A stretch of DNA of 64,000 nt from Paenibacillus tepidiphilus (GCF_008635795.1 NZ_VWRQ01000002.1:248001-312000), one strand, 5' to 3'. Positions 18,797 to 28,397 are shown, counted from the stretch's first letter. Numbers and translations are program-made. The notes: a model not told the origin generated them from the letters alone.

Positions 18797-19447
18797 TTAT
18801 TCCAGACGCTCCAAATTTCCGTTGGCATCCATTTTGAATCGGGTCTTTAATTCTTCCTCTTCTTCATTCAGGAAGGCGAGCCTGCGCGCACGGTCCATAA
18901 TCTGGATCAAGGCCTTGTAGTCGTCATTGACCACCCGGTAATCACTTTGCGCGAGATTGACCTCCTTGGACAACCGTTCATTCTCCGCTCTGAGCTCTGT
19001 CAGCTCATCGTCCTTCTCGCGCAATTCCCGCTCCAGCATTTTCAGCTGGCGGCCAGCTTCCTGAAAGCTCCCTTTCCATTGCCGCAAAAAACGGATGACC
19101 GCATCGATAGATAGCGTGTTCTCATTCAGTCCTTCACTGCGCCCGTACTCTTCGTCGGCATCGCTGAGGATAAGCCCGGCAACCTGCGCCCCACGCGCAA
19201 TCGGCTGTTTCTTTAAATAACTGCGCTTCTGACGCTGGCCCTTGGCAATGCCAATGGCATCTTCATAGCTTTTGCGGACACAGCTGTTCCAGCGGAACCC
19301 GCAGGCGGCCGAGGTTCTGCCGATTTTTTCGCCCACCTCTTCAAAAGCGGCGAGCTGTGTGCTTCCTTCTCTAATGTGACGCAATGTGATTTCGGCCAGA
19401 ACCAGATCGTCTTCAGCACTCCAAGCATCCTGTCTAACGGCTGTCAT
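18797..19447 (-). CDS. rsfA: RsfA-family prespore transcription factor
   Basis: Probable DNA-binding regulator related to RsfA, which tunes SigF/SigG genes in the B. subtilis forespore. Residues 1-60 form a SANT/Myb-like domain (AWSAEDDLVLAEITLRHIREG...GRTSAACGFRWNS), followed by a basic linker and a long coiled coil (about 125-200) rich in Glu, Leu and Arg. The ATG at 19447 has AGGAGGG ten bases upstream. The frame stays open to 19666, but that extension lacks family similarity. Length is 216 residues. The gene sits upstream of panE as ylbO does in B. subtilis. Confidence 0.88.
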   Translation of the reverse strand: MTAVRQDAWSAEDDLVLAEITLRHIREGSTQLAAFEEVGEKIGRTSAACGFRWNSCVRKSYEDAIGIAKGQRQKRSYLKKQPIARGAQVAGLILSDADEEYGRSEGLNENTLSIDAVIRFLRQWKGSFQEAGRQLKMLERELREKDDELTELRAENERLSKEVNLAQSDYRVVNDDYKALIQIMDRARRLAFLNEEEEELKTRFKMDANGNLERLE

Positions 19448-19858
19448 AAAGCCTAACCCTCCTAACAACATCATGAAATAACCATCTTCATAACCGGCAG
19501 CACTGCCGGGTAGTGAATAGGGATAAAAGCTGCTTACTCCATTTCTATGCCTCTGATAGAGTTCATAGAATCTATTTGATACTAAATTGTATTTCCATTT
19601 TCTCCCCGCATCATACGCGGTTGCTATAATTTCTCTTAATATGGCAGCCAATAAATGCAATGCCAAACATCACAATACTCATAAATATGTATATTTTTTC
19701 AAACCATTACCTTGCACAGAAGATTCCATCAGTTATAATCAGACTATTATAGAAGGAAAAAACCGGAAGCCGGAGTGTGCCAAGCATTAATGCTATTTTC
19801 GCGCCGCAAAACATAAGATGAGAATAGCTTATCCATATCCGACAAAGGTGGTGATGCG
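19448..19858. other. Divergent intergenic region between rsfA and an exported coiled-coil gene
   Basis: This 411-bp stretch has no convincing gene; its composition is visibly more A+T rich than the flanks. The plus-strand promoter described at 19712-19739 is the only clear element. A minus-strand promoter for rsfA should also be here, but I could not pick one with confidence. Confidence 0.5.
19712..19739 (+). promoter_or_regulatory. SigA-type promoter for the exported coiled-coil gene
   Basis: TTGCAC (19712-19717), a 16-bp spacer, then a perfect TATAAT (19734-19739), about 120 bp upstream of the GTG at 19859. Confidence 0.6.
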
Positions 19859-20995
19859 GTGTTTTTCCGTTACAAAGCAGGCCGCCGGTTTGCCATTCTG
19901 TTCATTCTGCCTATTCTGCTGCTGTGTACCCTTCCGCCGCAGCAAGCATACTTATCCGCAGGCCCGGGAGCACAGCGGTTTGACTCGCCTCCGGCTTTTG
20001 AAGGCAATGAGGAAACCCGCTCCTTGCTCGAGAAGACCTTGTCAGTGGCAGAAATCGAGCGTGAGATTGAGCGGATCGGCCGGGAACAAGAAGCACTGGA
20101 ACACAAATCCGCTTTGCTTCAGGAGCAGGCGGCCGAGAAGGAGCTGGATATTGAGGGGCAGCGGGAACGGGCGGGAGCCGTCATCCGCGCTTATTATATG
20201 GGAGAGCGTGATGGCCTGCTGGCTGCGCTGCTTTCCGCCAAAAGCATCAGCCGTGTGCTCGCTTTATATGATTATTATGAGATTATTATGGGGCGTGACC
20301 GTGACATCCTGTCGCAGTACGAGAAGCAGTATAAGGATTTGAAGAACATCCTGGCAGCCGCTGAACGCAGCGCACGTAGGCTGGAGGAACTGAAGCAGAC
20401 GCTGGAGCAGCAGAAGCTGCGTGTGCTTGCTTTAAATGAGGATATTGAAGGCGGGATTGTGGCCAGCAGTGATCCGGAGGCCATGAGCGCATTGCTTGAT
20501 GAGTTCACCAAATATTGGGAGAGTGTCGGTCTCCATGAAGTGGAGACTTATTTCCGGGCGCTGTCCAAGGCAATGAACGGGCTGCCGCAGTTTGTGGAGA
20601 GCCAGAAGGGGATGCTGAAGCGCAAAGGAATGACCTATCAGCTGGCTGTGGGCGAAGCAGATTTGAACCAGTTTCTCGTCTCGCAGAACCCGCTGTTCAA
20701 GGATTTCGGGTTCCGCTTCGAGAATGGCAAGGTCATCGCTTCGGGGACAAGCGGCGGTCTCACCCTGTCGCTTACCGGCCGGTATGTTATTCAGGATGAA
20801 CCGGAGAATGCCCTGATGTTCCATGTCGAGCAGGTGGTCTTTAACGGACTGCAGCTGCCCGAATCGACTTGCCGTTCATTGGAGGAGAAATTCGATCTGG
20901 GCTTCTACCCGCAAAAGATTGTCTCATTTCTGCGGGCCACCGAAGTCGACAGCCGGGATGGCGTGCTGGCGGTAAAGCTCGCCCTGTCATTCTAA
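19859..20995 (+). CDS. Exported coiled-coil protein with a CwlO/PcsB-like N-terminal half
   Basis: Function unknown. The product (378 residues) has an N-terminal signal or anchor helix (about 10-30), then a long coiled coil (about 50-200). The region around VIRAYYMGERDGLLAALLSAKSISRVL (about 108-134) looks like the helical 'long coil' of CwlO/PcsB-type proteins, which respond to FtsEX. No NlpC/P60, CHAP or peptidase M23 domain follows. Instead a 150-residue beta-rich C-terminus contains SGGLTLSLTGRYVI. The start is GTG at 19859 with AAAGGTGG upstream. Its stop overlaps the stop of the convergent gene by 9 bp. The CwlO/PcsB link is inferred from pattern, not alignment. Confidence 0.8.
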   Translation: MFFRYKAGRRFAILFILPILLLCTLPPQQAYLSAGPGAQRFDSPPAFEGNEETRSLLEKTLSVAEIEREIERIGREQEALEHKSALLQEQAAEKELDIEGQRERAGAVIRAYYMGERDGLLAALLSAKSISRVLALYDYYEIIMGRDRDILSQYEKQYKDLKNILAAAERSARRLEELKQTLEQQKLRVLALNEDIEGGIVASSDPEAMSALLDEFTKYWESVGLHEVETYFRALSKAMNGLPQFVESQKGMLKRKGMTYQLAVGEADLNQFLVSQNPLFKDFGFRFENGKVIASGTSGGLTLSLTGRYVIQDEPENALMFHVEQVVFNGLQLPESTCRSLEEKFDLGFYPQKIVSFLRATEVDSRDGVLAVKLALSF

Positions 20996-22216
20996 ACGCT
21001 CTCCGCTGATCAGTGCCTTGTAACCGGCCGTATCCAGCTTGCCGGTCAGAAACTGGCTCACCGCAGCTGCCCTATTCTGCTCATCTTGGGTGGAAGCGCC
21101 GGCAGCGGCTTCATCAGCCAGGAGTACGCCGGGGTCGAAGGGAAGCCAGGGAATGTCTGCCGCTCCGGAGCGGTACAGCTCATCCAGCGCGGGAAGGCGC
21201 TCGGTGCTCCGCAGCCATTCCAGCTGTGCCGTGCTGGAGGTCATATATCCGAGCCAGTCCACCGCCGCTTCCGGATTGCCGGATTCCGCCGGGAGAGCGA
21301 AGAAGCGGCTGTCCATCGCTTCATAGCTTTGCCCGTTGCCGGCGGCCGCAGGCGCTTCGGCGCCCATTGTTGAATTACCGTGCCGCCGCCACTCTGATAC
21401 CGGGACCGCCGCCAGCGCCAGCGTGCCATCACCCAGCATCTCCCAGACCTGTGTATTTGTCTTGCCGGTGAGGTAGAAATAGCTGCGGGCCTGTTCGGTC
21501 CATAGCAGCGCTTCATCCGTTACTTCCTCGAGGCTTAGCCCCATACTCTCCAGAAGCAAGGAATAACCGTAGGGCTCCAGACTGTCCATGGACAGCAGGT
21601 ACTGTGGTTTGCTTGTATCCGCCAGCAGGCTTCCGAGCAGCAGATTCCATTGCTCCAGACTGCGCGGCGCCTGCGTCATCCCCAGCTCGGACAGCCTGCT
21701 CTTGGAGTACACCAGTACATAAGGATCAACATCCAGCGGTACCCCCCAGTCATACCCGTTCCACTGCATTTGCGGAATCAGCGCAGTCAGCGGTGCGCTC
21801 CCTGGGACACTGCGGTAGACGTCCACCGGCAGCAGATAACCCCTGGTTGCCAGATCCGGAATATTGCGTCCGGCTGTCATGACGATATCCGGATTTGCCC
21901 CGGTGGTTAACTCTTCCTTCAATTCATCCAGCGATTGGTTAGTAGGAGTGTTGCTCAAGGTCACTTGAACCCCTGTAGATAATGTATAATTATTGCTGAT
22001 CCGTGTAAGCTCACGAAATTCATCGCCGCTTAGTGTGACCTGAATTACCAGCGTGGGGATTTCCTGTTCTCCGGTGTCTGTGCCGGCCAGCGGATTCTGC
22101 AGCTGGTGGGGCGGCCGGCTGCCGATTCCCGTATCCAGCTCAATCGTAGGCGACAGGCTTGTCAATGCCAGCAGCAGGATGATGAACAGCATCCAGTAAT
22201 TTTTACGTTTCAGCAC
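20987..22216 (-). CDS. Family 1 extracellular solute-binding-like protein, no lipobox
   Basis: Resembles sugar/extracellular solute-binding proteins of family 1: NPDIVMTAGRNIPDLATRGYLLPVD, YDWGVPLDVDPYVLVYSKS and a C-terminal WLGYMTSSTAQLEWL segment. The N-terminus has a hydrophobic helix (about 8-24) but no Cys, so it is probably tethered by that helix or cleaved and released, unlike a standard binding lipoprotein. No permease or ATPase gene lies nearby. Length is 409 residues. Ligand unknown; a sensory or signalling role is as likely as transport. It converges on the coiled-coil gene with overlapping stop codons. Confidence 0.75.
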   Translation of the reverse strand: MLKRKNYWMLFIILLLALTSLSPTIELDTGIGSRPPHQLQNPLAGTDTGEQEIPTLVIQVTLSGDEFRELTRISNNYTLSTGVQVTLSNTPTNQSLDELKEELTTGANPDIVMTAGRNIPDLATRGYLLPVDVYRSVPGSAPLTALIPQMQWNGYDWGVPLDVDPYVLVYSKSRLSELGMTQAPRSLEQWNLLLGSLLADTSKPQYLLSMDSLEPYGYSLLLESMGLSLEEVTDEALLWTEQARSYFYLTGKTNTQVWEMLGDGTLALAAVPVSEWRRHGNSTMGAEAPAAAGNGQSYEAMDSRFFALPAESGNPEAAVDWLGYMTSSTAQLEWLRSTERLPALDELYRSGAADIPWLPFDPGVLLADEAAAGASTQDEQNRAAAVSQFLTGKLDTAGYKALISGERLE

Positions 22217-22370
22217 ACTGTTCCTCCTTCCGCTTCCGCTCCCGTTTTTCGTCCACCCTATTTTACCAGATGTACGTCTGCTTGTCTGTGATGATTGAAA
22301 ACGTTATCTTCCTCCACTCCAGCATCTCCGGACAAGCATCCCCACCATTCTGCGGCTGGAAGCAAAAATA

Positions 22371-22403
22371 AAAAAACGGGAGCCGCTTCGCAGCGGACTC
22401 CCG
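22371..22403 (-). terminator. Terminator after ylaK
   Basis: The stem CGGGAGTCCGCT/AGCGGCTCCCG, with a tetraloop and followed on the minus strand by seven T residues, lies 38 bp downstream of the PhoH-like gene. Confidence 0.9.
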
Positions 22404-22440
22404 GCTTATGGCACGCAGGCTGCTTTCGCAGCTGCGGCCC

Positions 22441-23772
22441 CTACAACAAATCCGCAGCCAACTGTGCCAGGCGTGAACGCTCGCCCTTTTCCAGCGTAAT
22501 ATGGCCCGCAATCCCCTCTTGCTTGAACTTCTCCACAATGTAGCTGAGGCCGTTGCTCGCGGCATCGAGGTACGGATGGTCGATTTGCTCAGGGTCGCCC
22601 ATCAGGATCACCTTACTGCCTTCTCCGGCTCTGGACACAATGGTCTTCACCTCATGCCGGGACAGATTCTGCGCCTCATCGATGATGATGAATTGCGACG
22701 GAATCGAACGGCCGCGGATGTACGTCAGTGCTTCTACCTGGATGCTGCCCAGCCCCATCAGAATTTTATCAATATCGCCGGCCTTCTTCGTATCGAACAG
22801 AAACTCCAGGTTGTCATAGATCGGCTGCATCCACGGACGCAGCTTCTCGTCCTTCTCACCGGGCAGATAACCGATATCCTTGCCCATGGGCACTACCGGG
22901 CGGGCGATAAGCAGCTTCTTGTAGCGGTGCTCATCCTCCACCTTGAACAATCCGGCGGCCAGCGCCAGCAGCGTCTTGCCGGTGCCGGCTTTGCCGGTGA
23001 TGGTCACCAGCGGGATGTCCTCATTCAGCAGCAGCTCCAGCGCCATCCGCTGCTGGGCGTTGCGGGCGCTGATGCCCCATACGGAATCGTTGCCGAGATA
23101 CAGCGGCTCCAGTCGGGTGGCGTCGGCATTCACCTTCAGCAGGGCGGATTTGCCTGTGCCGATCTCATCTTTCAGGATCACGAATTCATGCGGGTACAGG
23201 CGGTAAGACAACTCCAGCTGCTTCACAAGCAAATACCGGTTGCTGTAATATTCGTCAATCAGCGAAGGATGTACCTTCAGCGACTGATAGCCGGTATACA
23301 ATTCATTCAGATCCCCTGTCCGGTCGGACAGATAGTCTTCGGGTGTGATGCCCAGTACATCCGCTTTGATCCGGACAAGCACATCTTTGCTGACCAGCAC
23401 TACAGGACGCGGTTCCGGCTTCTCGTTCTCCTCATGCAGATAATTGAGGGCGACGGCCAGAATCCGGTTGTCATTGGATACCTCGCCGAACATTTCCTGA
23501 ACCTTCACGAAGCTGCGGTGATTAAGCTCTACCTTCAGCATGCCTCCATGCGCAAGCTCTACCCCGCTATGCAGGTGGCCCAGCTCACGGAGTCCGTCTA
23601 ACAAGCGCGACACAGTGCGGGCGTTGCGGCCGATTTCGTCGGCATTGCGTTTCTTGGAGTCGATCTCTTCCAGCACTACTGCCGGAATGATGACCTCATG
23701 CTCCTTGAAAGCAAAGATCGAATTGGGATCGTGCAGCAGCACGTTGGTATCCAGTACAAATATCTTTTTCAT
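22441..23772 (-). CDS. ylaK: PIN domain-PhoH ATPase fusion protein (YlaK-like)
   Basis: Two-domain protein. An N-terminal PIN RNase-like domain (about 1-130) has acidic residues in VLDTNVLLHDP, VVLEEID and SNDNRILAVA. A C-terminal PhoH ATPase has Walker A GKAGTGKT (about 260-267) and Walker B FIIIDEAQNLS. Together these suggest an RNA-unwinding and cleaving enzyme (PhoH2-like), as shown for mycobacterial relatives; activity here is inferred. The ATG at 23772 has GGAGGGG six bases upstream, so the longer open frame to 23808 is rejected. Length is 443 residues. It is divergent from ylaJ, as in B. subtilis ylaJ-ylaK. Confidence 0.9.
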   Translation of the reverse strand: MKKIFVLDTNVLLHDPNSIFAFKEHEVIIPAVVLEEIDSKKRNADEIGRNARTVSRLLDGLRELGHLHSGVELAHGGMLKVELNHRSFVKVQEMFGEVSNDNRILAVALNYLHEENEKPEPRPVVLVSKDVLVRIKADVLGITPEDYLSDRTGDLNELYTGYQSLKVHPSLIDEYYSNRYLLVKQLELSYRLYPHEFVILKDEIGTGKSALLKVNADATRLEPLYLGNDSVWGISARNAQQRMALELLLNEDIPLVTITGKAGTGKTLLALAAGLFKVEDEHRYKKLLIARPVVPMGKDIGYLPGEKDEKLRPWMQPIYDNLEFLFDTKKAGDIDKILMGLGSIQVEALTYIRGRSIPSQFIIIDEAQNLSRHEVKTIVSRAGEGSKVILMGDPEQIDHPYLDAASNGLSYIVEKFKQEGIAGHITLEKGERSRLAQLAADLL

Positions 23773-23877
23773 GATATCCCCTCCACAGCGCCTGGTTTGA
23801 TTGGTCATACATAACTCTTTTCAGCACGGGTAACCTAAGATAAAGCTGTGATCATGGACTGAAAGGAGTATTCACAT

Positions 23878-24438
23878 ATGAAAAAATCAATATGTCTGTT
23901 GCTGGTACTGCTGCTGACAAGCTGCGGTATCGCCAATAAAGAGTCATCACCCTCTCCTCAGGATAATCAACCGGCGGGTGAACTAACCACCCGGGGAACC
24001 GGTGAAATGCGCCAAATGACGAGCGATGGCGAGGATGCTTTGAATACCGCTCCGCAGTACACGGAGGTTCAGGATGCTCAGGACGACAGTGATCTTGCGT
24101 TAAAAGACCATTTCGAGCAGCTTGCAGCCAGAGTTCCCGGCGTCCAGGGTGCCCACTGCGTGGTTGTCAACAACATGGCAGTGGTGGGCATTGATGTAGA
24201 CGGCGCTCTGGACCGCTCGCGCGTCGGTACGATCAAGTATTCCGTAGCCGAAGCGATCCGCAAGGATCCGCGCGGTGTCCGGACCCTTGTGACGGCGGAT
24301 GTCGATCTCGCCGGCAGGCTGGCCGATATGGGCCGCCATATTTCGCAGGGACATCCGGTGTCCGGCTTCGCCGCCGAGATGGCCGATATTATCGGCCGCA
24401 TCGTACCGCAGCTTCCGGAGGATCTTCCTGCAAAGTGA
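23878..24438 (+). CDS. ylaJ: YhcN/YlaJ-family sporulation lipoprotein
   Basis: Lipoprotein of 186 residues. Signal peptide with lipobox LTSC (Cys16), a Ser/Pro/Gln/Asp-rich linker, and a YhcN/YlaJ domain (about 75-180) with VPGVQGAHCVVVNNMAVVGIDV. Relatives are found in the spore coat/inner membrane fraction or act in germination; precise role unknown. A good AAAGGAG site precedes the ATG. Ends before a strong bidirectional hairpin. Confidence 0.88.
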   Translation: MKKSICLLLVLLLTSCGIANKESSPSPQDNQPAGELTTRGTGEMRQMTSDGEDALNTAPQYTEVQDAQDDSDLALKDHFEQLAARVPGVQGAHCVVVNNMAVVGIDVDGALDRSRVGTIKYSVAEAIRKDPRGVRTLVTADVDLAGRLADMGRHISQGHPVSGFAAEMADIIGRIVPQLPEDLPAK

Positions 24439-24526
24439 CGGAAGCCACAGCGGATACATCCTGCAAAATATACCAAGTGCGGGAGTGCCTAACCCCTATG
24501 GGGAGGGCGAAATCCTGCCAAAGACC

Positions 24527-24562
24527 AAAAAAAGCCTAGTGAGGAACTCACTGGGCTTTTTT
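24527..24562. terminator. Bidirectional terminator between ylaJ and ylaL
   Basis: AAAAAAAGCCTAGTGAG and CTCACTGGGCTTTTTT form a long stem with a three-base loop. On the minus strand the hairpin includes the last codons and stop of the PPOX gene. Confidence 0.88.
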
Positions 24563-25003
24563 CATGGCGGCAAACACTTGTCCGTCCAGCTTTTCGGCCG
24601 CACGGGCGTCGTATACCTTGGCATATTTCGGGGCGGACTCCAGCGCCGCGCCGTAGAACAGCGCATTACGGACCGCCGCAATCTCCACATCGAAGCAGCA
24701 CATCTTAAAAGGGACGTCTTCCAGCGGGTCCTGCCTTACGGACGCATGGCCGTTGATGGCATAGACGGTGCTCTCGCCGAAGACGGTGACCGTTATTAAA
24801 GGGTTGGTCTTGATGTTGTTCACCAGTCTGGAGCGGTGGTCAATCGCCAGACGCAGGGTAGAAGGGCTAACCGCGTAGATCCAGGATACAGCCGTAGATG
24901 TCGGCCCTCCCGATTCCGCGTCGACCGTATTAAGCAGGACAAAAGTTTCGGATTGCAGCATGGATAGCAGCGATTCATTAAGCTGAGCAACGGCTTCGGA
25001 CAT
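24548..25003 (-). CDS. ylaL: Pyridoxamine 5'-phosphate oxidase-family flavoprotein (YlaL-like)
   Basis: Small split-barrel FMN-binding protein of 151 residues, reaction unknown. Typical features are AVSWIYAVSPSTLRLAID and the repeated NPLITVTVFGESTVYAINGHASV strand pattern. The ATG at 25003 (MSEAVAQLNES) is chosen with GGGGGG about ten bases upstream; an upstream start at 25030 adds nine residues. Position next to ylaJ-ylaK matches B. subtilis ylaL. Confidence 0.8.
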   Translation of the reverse strand: MSEAVAQLNESLLSMLQSETFVLLNTVDAESGGPTSTAVSWIYAVSPSTLRLAIDHRSRLVNNIKTNPLITVTVFGESTVYAINGHASVRQDPLEDVPFKMCCFDVEIAAVRNALFYGAALESAPKYAKVYDARAAEKLDGQVFAAMKKAQ

Positions 25004-25051
25004 AGGTACGGCCCCCCTGTTGTAGAGCAATAATGCGTTCGATTAACTATA

Positions 25052-25081
25052 TTATAGCATACCGCAAAACTTGCATTCAAT
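25052..25081 (-). promoter_or_regulatory. Promoter of the PPOX gene, extended -10
   Basis: Minus strand TTGAAT (25076-25081), 18-bp spacer, TATAAT (25052-25057) preceded by TGC, giving an extended -10 (TGCTATAAT). It overlaps the 3' end of the LCP gene. Confidence 0.6.
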
Positions 25082-26144
25082 TTGCTCCGGCAATTGTGCT
25101 CTGCAGGCTCTGTTTGGCTGTCTCCAGCTCTTTGTCGTTAATATATACATACGGGCTGCGCCACGTTCCGGTAACGGGAACGAATGTAACATTTTGCTTT
25201 GAAATTTTCCAGTACGTGGAGATCAGACTCTTAATCTGTGCTTTCTCGATATCCGTCTGCATATTGCTGGACATCGCATCGAGCACGGAGCCGATCTTGA
25301 GCACTCCGCCAAGCGACTGCATTTGATCCATCAGTGAATTCAGCACTTCATTCTGCCGCTGGTTGCGGTCGAAATCGTCGGAACCCGCCGTCTTGGGACT
25401 GCAGTTCGATTTGCGGTAACGTACATAATCAAGCGCATCGTCACCGTTCAGAGTGGCTGGTCCCTTGGTCAGATTGATATCTGTGCCGTCCACGCTGTCC
25501 GTATAGCACATATCCTGGCTGATGTTGACATCCACGCCCCCAAGCTCATCGACAATATCACGGAAGCCCTGGAAATCCAGTACCGTGACATAATCCACAT
25601 CGACATCCAGATACTTGCCCATAAATGTCTTCATCTCATCCACGGCGGTAATGCCTGAGCTGTCCTCTTTGCCCTTGAAGCGCGAATAGAAGGCGTTGAT
25701 CTTGGTCTTCTTGTAGCCGCTCAGCTCCACGTAAGTATCCCGCGGAAGCGATACGACCGTTGCGGATTGGGTCGCAGGATTCATAGATACGACCATAATC
25801 ACATCTGTCAGATTGGAGGGATGCTCAGGACGGTTATCCGTTCCGAGCAGCAGCATGGTGATAGGCTTCGTGGAGGCCATCATGCCTTCCTCTACCGGCT
25901 GGTCAATGCCGACCCCGCGTTTCTCCAGCAGCCAGTACAGATAACCCGCATAGGCTGCCACCGCCAGAAAGACAAGCAGGATAAGAATCAGAATGAACCG
26001 GAATATCCGGGCGAGCAAGCTGCGTTTCTTTTTCGTTTTCTTTGATTTTCCTTTTGCCGGCGGAGGCGCACTCGAAGGATTTCTGCGCTGCGTCTGCGGT
26101 CCGGCGGTTCTTCTTGGAGGTAAGCTGTCATTGCCTCTACTCAT
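25077..26144 (-). CDS. LytR-CpsA-Psr family cell wall polymer ligase
   Basis: Membrane-anchored enzyme that transfers undecaprenyl-linked anionic polymers, such as teichoic acids, to peptidoglycan. A 40-residue basic cytoplasmic tail (Arg/Lys/Pro-rich) is followed by one membrane helix (about 43-66) and the LCP domain: LLLGTDNRP (about 98), VSLPRDTYVEL (about 132), KINAFYSRF, the Arg/Asp pocket residues around DALDYVRYR, and DFDRNQRQNEVL. Length is 355 residues. AAAGGA precedes the start. Which of the several LCP paralogues it corresponds to cannot be told. Confidence 0.92.
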   Translation of the reverse strand: MSRGNDSLPPRRTAGPQTQRRNPSSAPPPAKGKSKKTKKKRSLLARIFRFILILILLVFLAVAAYAGYLYWLLEKRGVGIDQPVEEGMMASTKPITMLLLGTDNRPEHPSNLTDVIMVVSMNPATQSATVVSLPRDTYVELSGYKKTKINAFYSRFKGKEDSSGITAVDEMKTFMGKYLDVDVDYVTVLDFQGFRDIVDELGGVDVNISQDMCYTDSVDGTDINLTKGPATLNGDDALDYVRYRKSNCSPKTAGSDDFDRNQRQNEVLNSLMDQMQSLGGVLKIGSVLDAMSSNMQTDIEKAQIKSLISTYWKISKQNVTFVPVTGTWRSPYVYINDKELETAKQSLQSTIAGAN

Positions 26145-26274
26145 AATCGGAACGTTCCTTTATCGTTGTTTGTATGCTGGTTTCAGCAGTGGTCTACATT
26201 AATAGACGGTTTTCGGCTCAAAAAGTTGCGTAGCCCCGTTGTCTTTTCCCGGCCGCGAGCCTTTCATCCCAAGT

Positions 26275-26307
26275 AAAAAGCCGCCGAAAAAACAACATTC
26301 GGCGGCT
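26275..26307 (-). terminator. Terminator after typA
   Basis: AGCCGCCGA (26279-26287) pairs with TCGGCGGCT (26299-26307); the minus-strand product ends in TTTTTA. It starts 17 bp after the typA stop. Confidence 0.88.
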
Positions 26308-26323
26308 CCATATTCTGCGAATA

Positions 26324-28168
26324 TTAGGCTTGGCTGGCTTGTGCCGCCTTGCGCTGCTTCTCCGCACGCTCACGTTCGCCTTTGTTCAGAAGCTTCTTGC
26401 GCAGGCGAACCGATTTAGGTGTAATTTCACAATATTCATCATCGTTCAAATATTCCAGCGCGGCTTCAAGCGAGAAGAGACGCGGAGTCTTCATCTTAAC
26501 GGTCTCGTCCTTTGTAGCGGAACGCACGTTGGTCAGTGCCTTTTCCTTACAGATGTTGACGATGATATCATTGTCGCGGGTATGCTCGCCCACAATCATA
26601 CCTTCATAGATATCTGTACCCGGCTCCAGGAACAGAATACCGCGGTCTTCTACGCCCATCATGCCGTAGAACGTCGTTGTTCCCGTCTCGCTGGATACCA
26701 GCACGCCCTGGTGGCGTCCGCCAACCTGTCCGCCAATCAGCGGTGCATAGCTGTCAAACGCATGGTTCATCACGCCGTATCCGCGGGTCAGTGTCAGGAA
26801 GTGCGTGTTGTAGCCGATCAGACCGCGTGCCGGAATCAGGAATTCCAGACGCACCTGTCCGGTGCCGTGGTTGATCATGTTAACCATTTCCGCTTTGCGT
26901 GTTCCCAGGCTCTCCATGACGGCGCCCATGCTTTCTTCCGGAATGTCGATCAGGAGGCGTTCCAGCGGCTCCATCTTCTTGCCGTCGATCTCCTTAACGA
27001 TAACCTCCGGCTTCGATACCTGCAGCTCATAGCCTTCGCGGCGCATATTCTCAATCAGGATACCCAGATGCAGCTCACCGCGTCCCGATACGACAAAGGC
27101 GTCGGGGCTGTCCGTTTCGTCCACACGCAGACTGACATCCGTCTCCAGTTCTTTGAACAGACGTTCACGCAGCTTGCGGGAGGTAACCCACTTGCCTTCT
27201 TTACCGGCGAACGGACTGTTGTTTACGAGGAACGTCATTTGCATGGTCGGCTCATCGATCTTGAGAACCGGCAGTGCTTCCGGATTCTGCGGATCAGCAA
27301 TGGTCTCGCCGATGTTGATATCCTTGATGCCGGCAATGGCCACAATGTCGCCGGCGCCCGCTTCTTCGGTCTCCACACGCTTCAGTCCCTGGAAGCCGAA
27401 CAGCTTCTCGATCCGCGCAGTCTTGCTCTTGCCGTCGCGCATAATAACAGTGACGGACTGGCCTTGCTTGATCACACCGCGGTTAACACGGCCGATCGCG
27501 ATCCGGCCAAGATATTCGTTGTAGTCCATCAGCGTAACCAGGAATTGTAGCGGCTCATCGATCTTCTCAGTCGGTGCCGGAATATGCTCAACAATAGTCT
27601 CATACAGGGCAAGCATGTTGTCGTCCTGTTTCTCTGCGTCCATACTGGAGGTTCCGTTCAGTGCGGAAGCGTACACCACCGGGAAATCCAGCTGATCGTC
27701 GCTTGCTTCCAGTTCAATGAACAGATCCAGCACTTCATCAATGACTTCCTTCGGACGGGCAGCCGGGCGGTCGATCTTGTTCACGACGACAATCGGTGTC
27801 AAATGCTGCTCCAGCGCTTTACGCAGCACGAATTTCGTCTGCGGCATGCAGCCTTCATAAGCGTCGACAACCAGCAGTACGCCGTCAACCATCTTCATAA
27901 TCCGTTCCACTTCGCCGCCGAAATCGGCATGTCCGGGAGTGTCCACAATATTAATGAGGAACTCTTTATAGGTAATGGCAGTATTTTTGGCCAGGATGGT
28001 AATGCCGCGTTCACGTTCCAGATCATTCGAGTCCATCGCACGTTCCTGAAGCTGCTCGTGTGCGCTGAAAATCCCGGATTGCTGCAGCAACTGGTCGACA
28101 AGCGTGGTTTTGCCGTGGTCAACGTGGGCAATAATCGCAATGTTGCGAATTTCGGTTCTTGAATGCAT
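26324..28168 (-). CDS. typA: Ribosome-associated GTPase TypA/BipA
   Basis: Translational GTPase of the EF-G/LepA family involved in 50S assembly and stress growth. G1 is AHVDHGKT (about 14-21), G2 ERERGITI, G3 DTPGHADF, G4 VVNKID; the BipA-specific C-terminal half includes [12 protein letters not shown] and [25 protein letters not shown] start at the ATG at 28168 (MHSRTEIRN), giving 614 residues, the family norm. The open frame to 28285 is not conserved. The ribosome site is weak (GAGAGG, 15 bases away). Confidence 0.95.
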   Translation of the reverse strand: MHSRTEIRNIAIIAHVDHGKTTLVDQLLQQSGIFSAHEQLQERAMDSNDLERERGITILAKNTAITYKEFLINIVDTPGHADFGGEVERIMKMVDGVLLVVDAYEGCMPQTKFVLRKALEQHLTPIVVVNKIDRPAARPKEVIDEVLDLFIELEASDDQLDFPVVYASALNGTSSMDAEKQDDNMLALYETIVEHIPAPTEKIDEPLQFLVTLMDYNEYLGRIAIGRVNRGVIKQGQSVTVIMRDGKSKTARIEKLFGFQGLKRVETEEAGAGDIVAIAGIKDINIGETIADPQNPEALPVLKIDEPTMQMTFLVNNSPFAGKEGKWVTSRKLRERLFKELETDVSLRVDETDSPDAFVVSGRGELHLGILIENMRREGYELQVSKPEVIVKEIDGKKMEPLERLLIDIPEESMGAVMESLGTRKAEMVNMINHGTGQVRLEFLIPARGLIGYNTHFLTLTRGYGVMNHAFDSYAPLIGGQVGGRHQGVLVSSETGTTTFYGMMGVEDRGILFLEPGTDIYEGMIVGEHTRDNDIIVNICKEKALTNVRSATKDETVKMKTPRLFSLEAALEYLNDDEYCEITPKSVRLRKKLLNKGERERAEKQRKAAQASQA

Positions 28169-28285
28169 GATTTGTATCCAAATCCTCTCATTTATCAAAT
28201 GTAGAATGTTTAAATTCTTAACATGTCGCGGCAATCTCACAAAAGAAGCGCCAGGCAGAAAGCCGACGCTCCAACATTTCTTCAT

Positions 28286-28313
28286 TTTATAGTGAAAGTG
28301 CTGTGAAAAGCAA
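28286..28313 (-). promoter_or_regulatory. Likely typA promoter
   Basis: Minus strand TTGCTT (28308-28313), 16-bp spacer, TATAAA (28286-28291), about 115 bp before the typA start. Confidence 0.5.
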
Positions 28314-28397
28314 GTCTTTTTATGAAAAAAACACTTCCATTTACGTGCAAGCTGTGAAAATTATGCAGCACGCGCAGCCAGGCAAATTGCCAGTTTC

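Noticed and set aside
26330..27550. Long plus-strand open frame (406 codons) antisense to typA
   Set aside because: typA is unmistakable on the other strand; this is a shadow frame, as are similar ones opposite dnaG, thiI, pbpB and glyS.
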